64,000 bases of DNA from CAMCTV01 sp964420985 (lineage in GTDB: Bacteria > Bacteroidota > Bacteroidia > Flavobacteriales_D > Sanyastnellaceae): the NCBI GenBank assembly GCA_964420985.1, contig CAYQUT010000009.1, positions 25,407 to 89,406 on the forward strand, given 5' to 3'. Position numbers and translations under genes: made by a program. This document shows, in pieces, positions 35,037 to 43,570 of this stretch. How positions within the stretch are numbered: position 1 is the first letter of the stretch; each line of letters begins with the position of its first letter. Under the pieces are notes generated by a model. It was not told the origin of the DNA. It worked only from the letters and a program-made list of their open reading frames with translations, and made no database searches.

Positions 35037-36104
35037 ATGAGAATTTTAAAAATATCCTTTTTGATTTTATCACTGTCCTTTGTTCAATTGGTAAATGCAA
35101 ACGCGCAGAGTCTCTCCCTACCTGATAGCAGCAACTACGATAAGCTTACTGCAGATGTTTACAAAGCTTTGAAAAGCGAAAGCAAAAAGTTTTTGGAGTC
35201 CCACATTTTCGATTTGAATACCTTCAAAGAAATCATCTTGGAGATTTCAAAGGAAATGCGCAACCTGAACATGGACTATGAAACCATGCAACGAAATTTG
35301 GAAAAAGAATTGAACGATCCCGCGCGGACGGCCGAATGGACAGAGAAGCTCAATCAAAATGTTCAGGAGAAATACCACAGGGCTTTGGCGGATATTGCAG
35401 ATTACGGTTTTGATATGCAATCATCCAAATACATAGGACACAGCATAGACCCGGATAAAGAAGGAAATTTCTGGACCTACAATATTCAATTTAAAATAGC
35501 TGACAATAAGGATACATTGATTGTTAAACTTAAATCGTGCATTCATTACGACAAGAGATGGTATTTGACAGAGGGAATCAAGGTAAAGCGCTATTACAAG
35601 CCCGTTCCAGAACCTCTTCAAATTGAAGACAACAGCCATAGGTATGAATATCCAGTAGGAGAAGAGCCATTGGATATACCCCCTCCCGCCGTGGAAGAAT
35701 CTCCTTATGACATCAGTATAGAAAATGACTATGACATTGCTGTTCCCGTTGAAGAACCTTATTACAGAAACGAAAGTGACACCAATGATTTGCTTGGTTA
35801 TGTCGAGGAACCTGCCCAATATTTAGGAACAGATTTGCGCACCGAAATTGGCCGAAAATTGCTCTACCCCCAATATGAAAAGGACAATGGAATTGAAGGT
35901 AGCGTATATGTCGAAATGATTGTTGAGCGCAATGGTACCACTACCGAGCACAAAGTTTTGAGAAGTGTTCCCGGTTCAAAAAACTTTGACAAAGAGGCCA
36001 TAGCCGTATTAAAGAGGTTGGACCATGCCTTCAAACCAGCCAGACACAACGGCAAGGTGGTCAGAAGCAAATACATCGTTCCTGTGAAATTTGTTTTGAG
36101 GTAA
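35037..36104 (+). CDS. Exported protein with C-terminal TonB domain
   Basis: The predicted protein is 355 residues. A signal peptide ends near A-N-A-Q; the middle is helical and charged, followed by a proline/glutamate-rich linker, then a TonB C-terminal domain (G-I-E-G-S-V-Y-V-E-M-I-V-E-R-N-G and A-F-K-P-A-R-H-N-G-K-V-V). Unlike energy-transducing TonB it has no retained N-terminal anchor that I can see, so it may act as a periplasmic adaptor. ATG 35037 is preferred: the frame upstream runs through the promoter. Function is inferred. Confidence 0.75.
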   Translation: MRILKISFLILSLSFVQLVNANAQSLSLPDSSNYDKLTADVYKALKSESKKFLESHIFDLNTFKEIILEISKEMRNLNMDYETMQRNLEKELNDPARTAEWTEKLNQNVQEKYHRALADIADYGFDMQSSKYIGHSIDPDKEGNFWTYNIQFKIADNKDTLIVKLKSCIHYDKRWYLTEGIKVKRYYKPVPEPLQIEDNSHRYEYPVGEEPLDIPPPAVEESPYDISIENDYDIAVPVEEPYYRNESDTNDLLGYVEEPAQYLGTDLRTEIGRKLLYPQYEKDNGIEGSVYVEMIVERNGTTTEHKVLRSVPGSKNFDKEAIAVLKRLDHAFKPARHNGKVVRSKYIVPVKFVLR

Positions 36105-36118
36105 AATCAGAATAAACT

Positions 36119-36148
36119 TTTGAAAACCATTTGTTTTGACTATATTTG
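36119..36148 (+). promoter_or_regulatory. rpsO promoter with -33 and -7 elements
   Basis: TTTG at 36119-36122 and TATATTTG at 36141-36148, 18 bases apart, match both Bacteroidota promoter elements; this is the best promoter in the window. The leader of about 40 bases contains CCC-GAAA-GGG at 36154-36163. Confidence 0.65.
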
Positions 36149-36192
36149 CCCACCCCGAAAGGGCTACATAACAATCACTAAAAAGTATTAGC

Positions 36193-36462
36193 ATGTATTT
36201 AACTACACAAAAAAAACAAGAAATCTTCGCCAAACATGGCAAGTCAGCTACTGACACGGGTAGCTCAGAAGGGCAAATCGCTCTTTTTTCTTACCGCATC
36301 AGCCACTTGACTGAGCACTTGAAAAGAAACAAGAAAGATTACAACACACAACGTTCGTTGATCAAATTGGTTGGTAAGCGCAGAAGTCTTTTGGACTATT
36401 TGTACAAGACTGAGATCAACCGTTATCGTGCTATTGTTAAGGAATTGGATTTACGCAGGTAA
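36193..36462 (+). CDS. rpsO: 30S ribosomal protein S15
   Basis: S15 binds the central domain of 16S rRNA early in 30S assembly. The 89 residues include H-G-K-S-A-T-D-T-G-S-S-E-G-Q-I-A-L, L-T-E-H-L-K and G-K-R-R-S-L-L-D-Y-L, the conserved S15 motifs. It stands alone, followed by a terminator and then pnp, the common bacterial order. A short GAAA-capped hairpin in its leader could be a site for S15 autoregulation (inference). Confidence 0.98.
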   Translation: MYLTTQKKQEIFAKHGKSATDTGSSEGQIALFSYRISHLTEHLKRNKKDYNTQRSLIKLVGKRRSLLDYLYKTEINRYRAIVKELDLRR

Positions 36463-36489
36463 GTCGGCTCCTTTCCATACACCATTTGG

Positions 36490-36525
36490 CAAAGGGCAAT
36501 TTTACATTGCCTTTTGTCGTTTTTT
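36490..36525 (+). terminator. Hairpin terminator between rpsO and pnp
   Basis: CAAAGG-GCAAT pairs with ATTGC-CTTTTG (one bulged G) around TTTAC, followed by a T-rich tail with six T. It may act as a partial terminator or, as in E. coli, an RNase III-processed hairpin upstream of pnp. Confidence 0.65.
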
Positions 36526-36554
36526 AGAAGAATTAAATTAAGACGAAAAATAAG

Positions 36555-38720
36555 ATGAAAGTAGAAGCAATTACCATGACCATTGACCATGGCGATGGAC
36601 GTGCCATTACCATTGAAACGGGTAAGTTGGCCAAGCAAGCACATGGGTCTGTGGTTGTGAGACAAGGAGATACGATGCTCCTTGCAACTGTGGTATCAAA
36701 CATTGATGCCAAAGAAGGAATGGATTTTCTTCCATTGACTGTTGAGTACCGTGAGAAGTATGCCGCCGCTGGAAGATTTCCTGGTGGATATTTCAAACGT
36801 GAAGCCCGCCCTTATGACGATGAAATTTTGGTTTCTCGTTTGATCGACCGCGCTTTGCGCCCGATGTTCCCTGAAGATTATCACAGCGATACCCAAGTTA
36901 TTGTTAACTTGATTTCAGCTGACAAAGAGAATATGTCCGATAGTTTGGCCGGATTGGCAGCTTCTGCAGCCATTGCCGTTTCAGACATTCCATTCAATGG
37001 TCCTATTTCCGAAGTTCGTGTTGCGCGAATTCATGGAGAGTTGGTGGTTAACCCTACCCGCTCCGCATTGGAGCACGCTGACATCGATTTGATTGTTGCT
37101 GGTAGCGCCGACTCTATCGTGATGGTAGAAGGTGAAATGAAAGAAGTGAGCGAAGCTGAAATGGTTGCTGCCATTGAAGTTGCCCACGCTGCTATCAAAA
37201 TGCAATGCCAAGCACAATTGGATTTGGCCGCCAAAGTCGGCAAGAATGGACCAAAACGTGAGTATTGCCACGAACCCAAAGACGAAGAATTGAAAGCCCG
37301 TGTGTGGAATGAGTGTTATCAGAAGTTTTATGATGCTGCTAAAAAGCCATCTGAAAAACATGAGCGCTCTGCCACATTTCATCAAATTGAAGCGGACTTT
37401 ATTGGTCAATTTTCTGATGAGGAAAAAAAAGAGAAGTCTTTCTTATTGAAGAAATATACACACGACTGCTTAAAAGATGCCATGCGCAACATGATCTTGA
37501 ATGATGGTGTTCGTCTAGATGGTCGCGATACACGCACCATTCGTCCCATCTGGTGTGAAGTAGATTACTTGCCTGGTACACACGGTTCATCCATCTTTAC
37601 AAGAGGAGAAACCCAATCGTTAACCACGTTGACTTTGGGTACAAAATTGGATGAGCAGTTGATAGATGGTGTTGCTGAAGTTCGTTATGACAAGTTTTTG
37701 TTACACTACAACTTCCCACCTTTCTCCACTGGAGAAGCTCGACCTATTAGAGGAACAGGAAGAAGAGAAATTGGGCACGGTAATTTGGCATTGCGCGCAT
37801 TGAAACCCGTGTTGCCTAAGAATGAAGATTGTCCTTACACTATCCGTATTGTTTCAGACATTTTGGAATCCAATGGATCTTCATCCATGGCAACCGTTTG
37901 TGCCGGAACTTTGGCCATGATGGACGGTGGTGTTCCAATCACTGCTCCAGTATCGGGTATCGCAATGGGATTGATCACAGATGAGAGCAGCGGTAAATAT
38001 GCTGTATTGAGCGATATCTTAGGAGACGAAGATCACTTGGGGGATATGGACTTCAAAGTCACTGGAACTTCCAAAGGAATTACAGCATGTCAAATGGACA
38101 TCAAAATCAAAGGTCTTTCCATGCAAGTGTTGACGGAAGCCTTGGATCAAGCCAAAGAAGGTCGTTTGCACATCCTCGGAGAAATTACAAAAACCATTGA
38201 TAAACCAAGAGAAGACTATAAGCCACATGCACCACGTATTGTGAGCTTTGAAATTCCTTCGGATATGATTGGTCCAGTTATCGGTCCTGGTGGAAAGGTT
38301 ATTCAAGAAATTCAAAAAACAACCGGAGCCACTATCTCTATTGATGAGAAAGATGGAAAAGGTGTGGTTGAAATTGCTTCTGCTGATAAAGCCAGCTTGG
38401 ATGCAGCCGTGAACCGAGTGAAGAGCATCGTTTGGCCTCCACAAGTTGAGATCGGTGAAGTCTATGAAGGTCCTGTAAAAACCATTCAACCTTTTGGTGC
38501 TTTTGTAGAAATCCTTCCTGGTACAGATGGATTGATTCACGTGAGCGAGTTGGAATGGCACCGTGTGGATGATGTGAGCAAAGTTTTAAAAGTTGGTGAT
38601 ATCGTTAAATTCAAAGTTTTGGGAAGAGATCCAAAGAACAACAAATTGAAGTTGTCAAGAAAGGTCTTGTTGCCCAAACCAGAAAAAACAGCTGAAGCTC
38701 CAGCAGAAGGCAACCAATAA
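36555..38720 (+). CDS. pnp: Polyribonucleotide nucleotidyltransferase (PNPase)
   Basis: PNPase degrades RNA 3'-to-5' with phosphate. The 721-residue protein contains two RNase PH-like cores (A-R-P-Y-D-D-E near 78-85 and G-E-A-R-P-I-R-G-T-G-R-R-E-I-G-H-G near 396), the F-K-V-T-G-T-S-K-G-I-T segment, a KH domain with V-I-G-P-G-G-K-V-I-Q, and an S1 domain with P-F-G-A-F-V-E. All domains are complete. It follows rpsO and precedes rpoD on the same strand. Confidence 0.98.
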   Translation: MKVEAITMTIDHGDGRAITIETGKLAKQAHGSVVVRQGDTMLLATVVSNIDAKEGMDFLPLTVEYREKYAAAGRFPGGYFKREARPYDDEILVSRLIDRALRPMFPEDYHSDTQVIVNLISADKENMSDSLAGLAASAAIAVSDIPFNGPISEVRVARIHGELVVNPTRSALEHADIDLIVAGSADSIVMVEGEMKEVSEAEMVAAIEVAHAAIKMQCQAQLDLAAKVGKNGPKREYCHEPKDEELKARVWNECYQKFYDAAKKPSEKHERSATFHQIEADFIGQFSDEEKKEKSFLLKKYTHDCLKDAMRNMILNDGVRLDGRDTRTIRPIWCEVDYLPGTHGSSIFTRGETQSLTTLTLGTKLDEQLIDGVAEVRYDKFLLHYNFPPFSTGEARPIRGTGRREIGHGNLALRALKPVLPKNEDCPYTIRIVSDILESNGSSSMATVCAGTLAMMDGGVPITAPVSGIAMGLITDESSGKYAVLSDILGDEDHLGDMDFKVTGTSKGITACQMDIKIKGLSMQVLTEALDQAKEGRLHILGEITKTIDKPREDYKPHAPRIVSFEIPSDMIGPVIGPGGKVIQEIQKTTGATISIDEKDGKGVVEIASADKASLDAAVNRVKSIVWPPQVEIGEVYEGPVKTIQPFGAFVEILPGTDGLIHVSELEWHRVDDVSKVLKVGDIVKFKVLGRDPKNNKLKLSRKVLLPKPEKTAEAPAEGNQ

Positions 38721-38764
38721 AAATAAATTACGTTATAACAAGATAAAGGAACTTTTCATCCAGC

Positions 38765-39634
38765 ATGAGACAGTTAAAAATCACCAAACAGGTAACCAAC
38801 CGGGAAACCGCATCACTTGACAAATATTTGCAAGAGATCGGTCGCGTGGATTTGATTACCGCGGAAGAGGAAGTAGAGTTGGCACGTAGGATCAAGCAAG
38901 GCGACCAAGTGGCCCTTGAAAAATTAACCAAAGCCAACCTCCGATTCGTGGTATCAGTATCCAAGCAATATCAAAACCAAGGCTTGTCCTTGCCTGACTT
39001 AATCAACGAAGGAAACTTAGGATTGATCAAGGCAGCGCAACGTTTTGATGAAACGAGAGGTTTCAAATTTATTTCTTATGCCGTATGGTGGATTCGCCAA
39101 TCCATCCTACAAGCGTTGGCAGAGCAATCGCGCATCGTGCGCTTACCATTGAACAAGATTGGCTCTATCAACAAAATCAACAAGGCGTTTGCTAAACTTG
39201 AACAAGAATTTGAAAGACCTCCCACACCAGCAGAGTTGGCGGAGGTATTGGAAATGACTTTGGATGAAGTAAAGCAAAGTTTACGAAACAGCGGTCGTCA
39301 CGTATCCATGGATGCTCCATTGAAAGATGGAGATGAGAGCAGCTCTACCATGTATGACGTTTTACAGACCAATGACACTCCATCACCGGACAATGACTTG
39401 TTGCACGAATCTTTGAGAAAAGAAATCGAGCGCTCATTGAAAACATTGACTTCAAGAGAAGCTGATGTGGTGAGATTGTATTTTGGTTTGAATGGAGAGC
39501 ATCCATTAACTTTGGAAGAAATTGGTGAACGTTTTGATTTGACACGCGAACGTGTGCGTCAGATTAAGGAAAAAGCCATTCGCCGATTGAAACATACAAG
39601 CCGAAGCAGAATGTTAAAATCCTATCTAGGTTAA
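38765..39634 (+). CDS. rpoD: Primary RNA polymerase sigma factor (RpoD/SigA, Bacteroidota type)
   Basis: This is a 289-residue group 1 sigma factor. Region 1.2 L-D-K-Y-L-Q-E-I-G, region 2 D-L-I-N-E-G-N-L-G-L-I-K-A and Y-A-V-W-W-I-R-Q, region 3 and region 4 L-T-L-E-E-I-G-E-R-F-D-L-T-R-E-R-V are intact, but region 1.1 is absent, as in other Bacteroidota. Such sigma factors recognise TTTG/TAnnTTTG promoters, which fits the elements seen throughout this window. A strong terminator follows. Confidence 0.97.
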   Translation: MRQLKITKQVTNRETASLDKYLQEIGRVDLITAEEEVELARRIKQGDQVALEKLTKANLRFVVSVSKQYQNQGLSLPDLINEGNLGLIKAAQRFDETRGFKFISYAVWWIRQSILQALAEQSRIVRLPLNKIGSINKINKAFAKLEQEFERPPTPAELAEVLEMTLDEVKQSLRNSGRHVSMDAPLKDGDESSSTMYDVLQTNDTPSPDNDLLHESLRKEIERSLKTLTSREADVVRLYFGLNGEHPLTLEEIGERFDLTRERVRQIKEKAIRRLKHTSRSRMLKSYLG

Positions 39635-39650
39635 AAAATTAAAGCTATTT

Positions 39651-39682
39651 AAAGGTTGTCAATAATGACAACCTTTTTTTTT
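39651..39682 (+). terminator. Rho-independent terminator after rpoD
   Basis: AAAGGTTGTCA and TGACAACCTTT form a perfect 11-base-pair stem with loop ATAA, followed by a run of T. It is the strongest terminator seen in the window. Confidence 0.92.
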
Positions 39683-39691
39683 CTTCTTCTC

Positions 39692-39856
39692 ATGTATAGA
39701 TTTTATATACCAATTTTGTTCACTATCCTCTATTTCTTATGGTGCACCTCATTGCTTTGGAAAAGAAAACGACTTTCAAAAGTTAAAAGAGAAATATATT
39801 TTGGACTATTCTTCATCAGCCTCTGGATTTTTCTTTATCATTTATTAGGAGAATAA
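39692..39856 (+). CDS. Small hypothetical membrane protein
   Basis: The protein would be 54 residues: two hydrophobic segments separated by a basic loop (K-R-K-R-L-S-K-V-K-R), consistent with a small inner-membrane protein. It begins 10 bases after the rpoD terminator; no TAnnTTTG is seen before it. The starts further upstream lie within the terminator. No family recognised; it may not be a gene. Confidence 0.35.
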   Translation: MYRFYIPILFTILYFLWCTSLLWKRKRLSKVKREIYFGLFFISLWIFLYHLLGE

Positions 39857-39902
39857 TTGTAAGTGAACTTGGATTAGTATTTTACCTTCCGTACAAAACC
39901 TA

Positions 39903-40454
39903 ATGAGCATGACCAGAAAACTAAATTTCTATATCCTTTCTTTTTGGATAATATTCTCAAGAATTTTTGACGCCCTTAGTACCTTTGAACACACAAGGGA
40001 TTTATCCAAAGAGGCCAACCCGCTGGTGAGTATAATGGGATTGGGTTGGAGTCCTCTCCTACTCATCATAGCATCTCTAACGGCCTACGTCATCTATGCC
40101 TTTTATCAATATTCGTTCAACACAAAAAATTTAGCGCCTCAGCAAAAGGGTCTGAGTTTTATTGACTATTCTGTTTATTTATACCTGGGAGAAGTCAAAC
40201 ACTGGTCGGTGTTTTTGTATCAGATACCAAAAGAAAAATGGAGACTACACCAATATTTTGGTGCAGTTCTAGCCCCCTGTTTGGTGTACGCTGGTATGCT
40301 TTCAACCATCATGTGGTTATTGATTAAAAATTGGAATCCTTACAAAGACATGCATAACCCTTTGCTGATTTATACTTTGCTTGTTGGTGGTTGTTTAATT
40401 ATTGCGTACCGTTTTCATCGCAAGTCTTACCAAATGTATCTTGCTCATCAATAA
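39903..40454 (+). CDS. Hypothetical membrane protein, DUF5658-like
   Basis: A 183-residue protein with about four membrane segments. The first loop reads D-A-L-S-T-F-E-H-T-R-D followed by K-E-A-N-P-L-V; the pattern D-x-x-S-T then E-x-N-P is shared with DUF5658-type membrane proteins. Function unknown. It precedes the lysozyme-like gene by 25 bases and may be co-transcribed with it; whether it works with the lysozyme cannot be said. Confidence 0.6.
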   Translation: MSMTRKLNFYILSFWIIFSRIFDALSTFEHTRDLSKEANPLVSIMGLGWSPLLLIIASLTAYVIYAFYQYSFNTKNLAPQQKGLSFIDYSVYLYLGEVKHWSVFLYQIPKEKWRLHQYFGAVLAPCLVYAGMLSTIMWLLIKNWNPYKDMHNPLLIYTLLVGGCLIIAYRFHRKSYQMYLAHQ

Positions 40455-40479
40455 TTCCCCATTTCTAATCCATTCTGAA

Positions 40480-40917
40480 ATGAAAACTTCAACCAAAGGA
40501 ATCGACCTCATTAAAGAATTTGAAGGCCTAAGGCTTCAGGCTTACCAATGTCCTGCAGGAAAATGGACCATAGGATTCGGAACGACCAAAATCAATGGAC
40601 AAGGAGTTCCTCAGAATTTAATCATTTCTGAATCGCAAGCTAAATATCTGTTACAGCAAGATTTAATCGAGTTTGAAAAATTAGTATTACAAAACATTAC
40701 CGTTCAGTTAAACCAAAATCAGTTTGATGCGTTGGTTTCTCACACCTACAATACAGGAGGATCCGAAATCTTGTTTGATTTGATCAATCAATCCTCTCCC
40801 AACGAAGTCATCAGAAATTGGATGGAAAATTCTTACATCACGGTCGATAACAAAATCCTGAATGGCTTAATCAGAAGAAGAAAAGCCGAAGCTGATTTGT
40901 ACTTCTCTGCCGTTTAA
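40480..40917 (+). CDS. Glycoside hydrolase family 24 lysozyme (T4-type)
   Basis: The predicted protein is 145 residues. E15-G-L-R-L-Q-A-Y-Q-C24-P-A-G-K-W-T30-I-G-F-G gives the E-x8-(D/C)-x5-T catalytic triad of T4-type lysozymes with the Cys variant. F-D-A-L-V-S-H-T-Y-N-T-G and G-L-I-R-R-R-K-A-E complete the family. It cleaves peptidoglycan. There is no signal peptide, holin or other phage gene nearby, so it may be a domesticated phage endolysin. ATG 40480 gives the typical start G-I-D-L-I-K-E-F-E-G. Confidence 0.88.
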   Translation: MKTSTKGIDLIKEFEGLRLQAYQCPAGKWTIGFGTTKINGQGVPQNLIISESQAKYLLQQDLIEFEKLVLQNITVQLNQNQFDALVSHTYNTGGSEILFDLINQSSPNEVIRNWMENSYITVDNKILNGLIRRRKAEADLYFSAV

Positions 40918-40932
40918 GTACTTCAAGATAAC

Positions 40933-40940
40933 TACATTTG
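40933..40940 (+). promoter_or_regulatory. -7 promoter element of the NAD(P)-binding protein gene
   Basis: TACATTTG matches TAnnTTTG and ends 4 bases before the ATG at 40945, predicting a leaderless message. Confidence 0.45.
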
Positions 40941-40944
40941 CTTC

Positions 40945-41598
40945 ATGAAAGCCACACTCATTGGTGCATCAGGGCTCATTGGAAGCGAACTCTTGCAACT
41001 TTTACTGAATGACCCATTCTTTACTGAAGTTCACACTTTAGTGAGAAAACCAGTGAAATTTTCGCATAATAAACTTCATCAGTTGGTTGTGGATTTTCAT
41101 GATCAGGAAGCTTTGAATAAAGCAATTCCAGATCATAGCATCCTATTCTCTTGCATCGGAACCACTAAGAAAAAAGTCAATGGAGATCAGCAGGCCTACC
41201 GGCAAATTGATTTTGATATCACCATAAATGCTGCAAAAATTGCAAAACAAAAACATGCTACCCATTTCATCTTTGTTTCTGCAATTGGTGCAGATGCAAA
41301 AAGCAATAATTTCTATCTTAGATTAAAAGGCGAAATTGAAATAGCTGTTGAACAACAACAACTTCCACGTGTCAGTATTATAAGACCTTCTCTGCTTTTG
41401 GGAAAGCGACATGAGATGCGAATAGCTGAGCAATTGGGACAATGGATCATGCCATTATTTAGTTGGTTACTTCCTTTTCGCTACAGACCCATAGCTGGTT
41501 CTCAAGTCGCGAAAAAAATGGCAGAACTTTCTAAAAGTACAGCCTTGGGAGTGCACATCATAGAAGGCCAATCACTTTTTACATCATCTCATGTCTAG
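40945..41598 (+). CDS. NAD(P)H-binding short-chain-like oxidoreductase (HTATIP2/NmrA-like)
   Basis: The protein has 217 residues and a Rossmann fold: L-I-G-A-S-G-L-I-G-S-E-L binds the dinucleotide, F-S-C-I-G-T-T follows, and F-V-S-A-I-G-A-D-A-K and Y-L-R-L-K-G-E-I-E carry the Ser and Tyr-x-x-x-Lys-like residues. I-I-R-P-S-L-L-L-G-K-R is typical of the HTATIP2 group. Substrate unknown. It overlaps rlmF by 8 bases. Confidence 0.8.
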   Translation: MKATLIGASGLIGSELLQLLLNDPFFTEVHTLVRKPVKFSHNKLHQLVVDFHDQEALNKAIPDHSILFSCIGTTKKKVNGDQQAYRQIDFDITINAAKIAKQKHATHFIFVSAIGADAKSNNFYLRLKGEIEIAVEQQQLPRVSIIRPSLLLGKRHEMRIAEQLGQWIMPLFSWLLPFRYRPIAGSQVAKKMAELSKSTALGVHIIEGQSLFTSSHV

Positions 41599-42508
41599 TT
41601 TTCATCCCAGAAATATTCACCAAGGCAATTACGATTTCAACGCATTATCCAGCATTGAAATAACCTTAAAAGAATTTGTTCATGAAAATGAATTTCAACA
41701 ACTCACCATTGACTTTGCCAATCCATTGGCGGTCATTGCCCTCAATAAAGCTATTCTAAAAAAAGATTATGACCTATTGGATTGGAGTATTCCAAAAGGA
41801 TATTTGTGTCCTCCCATTCCTGGTCGAGCTGAGTACATCCATCGTGTGGCTGATCTTTTGAATTCAAAGAAAATCCCATCCGCTATCACTGTCTTGGACA
41901 TTGGTACAGGTGCCAATTGTATTTATCCCATTATTGGTTCTCATTGTTATCAGTGGAATTTTATTGCAACAGATATTGATCAAATGGCTTTGGAGAACGC
42001 GAAAAAAATATCCTCTCAGAATGAAAGATTACGCAATAAGATTGAGTTCAGAAAACAGCACAATGCCCATCAAATTTTCAATGGTGTTGTTTCTTCTCGC
42101 GAGCTTTGGGATTTCACCATATGCAATCCGCCTTTTCATGATTCAGCTGAATCGGCGAAACAACAATCATTGCGAAAAATAAAAAATCTCACCGCTCAAA
42201 AAAAGCCTGATGTTGTTTTGAACTTTGGAGGACAACACCGTGAACTATGGTGTCAGGGAGGCGAGGTGCAGTTTATACAAAATATGATGACGGAAAGCCT
42301 CGATTGGAGTCGCAATTGTTTTTGGTTTACGAGTCTTGTCTCGCAAAAAGATCATCTAATGGTGTTGGAGAAAATAGCAAAGTCGCTCCCCATCAGACAA
42401 TTCAAAACAATCGAATGGGCCAATGGAAATAAGCAAACCCGCTTTATTGCATGGAGTTTCCTCACTCCGCAGCAAGAAAAAGAATGGAAATTGGCCCGGT
42501 GGTCATAA
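41591..42508 (+). CDS. rlmF: 23S rRNA (adenine(1618)-N(6))-methyltransferase RlmF
   Basis: RlmF methylates A1618 of 23S rRNA with SAM. The 305-residue protein begins with H-P-R-N-I-H-Q-G-N-Y-D-F, followed by P-P-I-P-G-R-A-E-Y-I, the SAM motif V-L-D-I-G-T-G-A-N-C-I-Y and the catalytic N-P-P-F motif of N6-adenine methyltransferases. W-T-I-x-C or F-T-I-C-N-P-P-F-H matches RlmF. It is translationally overlapped with the upstream oxidoreductase. Confidence 0.95.
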   Translation: MSSFHPRNIHQGNYDFNALSSIEITLKEFVHENEFQQLTIDFANPLAVIALNKAILKKDYDLLDWSIPKGYLCPPIPGRAEYIHRVADLLNSKKIPSAITVLDIGTGANCIYPIIGSHCYQWNFIATDIDQMALENAKKISSQNERLRNKIEFRKQHNAHQIFNGVVSSRELWDFTICNPPFHDSAESAKQQSLRKIKNLTAQKKPDVVLNFGGQHRELWCQGGEVQFIQNMMTESLDWSRNCFWFTSLVSQKDHLMVLEKIAKSLPIRQFKTIEWANGNKQTRFIAWSFLTPQQEKEWKLARWS

Positions 42509-42514
42509 AATACA

Positions 42515-43570
42515 ATGATGAAAATACTTATTCCCATACTATCAACCCTTTCTCTCTTGCTTTCTTTAGAGGGGTTTTGTCAAATTGAAAAAAAAGAGAG
42601 GCCATTCCAACTTCAGCTCGAAACGTATTATGGACTTGAATTAAAAAATAATTCAACAGAACAGCAGCCCTATCTGTACAATCATTTTCATCTTCAAAAA
42701 CCAAGAATCAACTACGCACAATTGGATTGGACAAATCAGTGGAAAGATTGGAATATCCAATTGGGCATTCAAGATGGGGACTATATCCGACGCAATTACA
42801 GCGATCAACCCCAATGGGCACAGCTGATTTCTAAGGCGCAGTTGCAATTCCAACCACACGCATGGAAATCATTAAAGTTAACCATGGGTATTTTCCCTTC
42901 TCACATCGGTTTTGAAAGTGCTTGGGTACAAAACAATTTGACCTTAACAAGAAGCCTTCTCGCTGAGAATAGTCCCTATTATGAGAGCGGTGCACACTTT
43001 CAATGGATTTCCAAAAATGAAAAAATTTCTCTAGGAGGGTTGATATTATCAGGATGGCAACAAGCACATCTTGAATTGCCCATCAAAAAACCTTCCTGGG
43101 GTTGGAGCTCCAATTTTGTTCTTCATGATAACCTTCAACTTTCCTACAATGGTTTTTGGGGATTTCAAAATACTGCAGGAAATATCCATCGTCAGTACCA
43201 CAATTTTTATTCTACCCTAACTCAAAAAAACTGGAAAGCCATTGTTGGTTTTGATTTGGGAAATGCTCTAATAAACAATCATAAAAGCCAATGGTATTCA
43301 CCTGTTGCCATAGTTAGCAATCAAATGAACAACCACTGGAGCATTGCTTTACGATATGAAACAATGATTGATCCTGATTCCTTTATACTACTCAATAACA
43401 GTGAAAAAATAGTCAATCATTCATCCATCGGTTTGACACTGCGATTGAAAACTGATAACCAATTTTTATTTCAATTAGAAGGAAAACAAAGCATCACGAA
43501 AGACATTGACAACATCAAAAATCAAAATACACTCATCATGTTCAGCGTTTCAAAAGCAGCTGCGTTCTGA
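42515..43570 (+). CDS. BBP2-type outer-membrane porin-like protein
   Basis: A 351-residue protein with a signal peptide ending at G-F-C-Q. It shows regular amphipathic strands rich in W, Y, N and Q (for instance M-G-I-F-P-S-H-I-G-F-E-S near 125-136), the pattern of the beta-barrel porin-2 (OmpL-like) family, where such an F-P-x-x-I-G-x-E segment recurs. It probably forms a channel in the outer membrane; solute unknown. It starts 6 bases after rlmF and abuts the convergent gene without a gap. Confidence 0.7.
   Translation: MMKILIPILSTLSLLLSLEGFCQIEKKERPFQLQLETYYGLELKNNSTEQQPYLYNHFHLQKPRINYAQLDWTNQWKDWNIQLGIQDGDYIRRNYSDQPQWAQLISKAQLQFQPHAWKSLKLTMGIFPSHIGFESAWVQNNLTLTRSLLAENSPYYESGAHFQWISKNEKISLGGLILSGWQQAHLELPIKKPSWGWSSNFVLHDNLQLSYNGFWGFQNTAGNIHRQYHNFYSTLTQKNWKAIVGFDLGNALINNHKSQWYSPVAIVSNQMNNHWSIALRYETMIDPDSFILLNNSEKIVNHSSIGLTLRLKTDNQFLFQLEGKQSITKDIDNIKNQNTLIMFSVSKAAAF

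Noticed and set aside
36981..38561. Minus-strand open frames of 142 and 180 residues inside pnp
   Set aside because: Antisense shadows of a conserved gene, with no family similarity.
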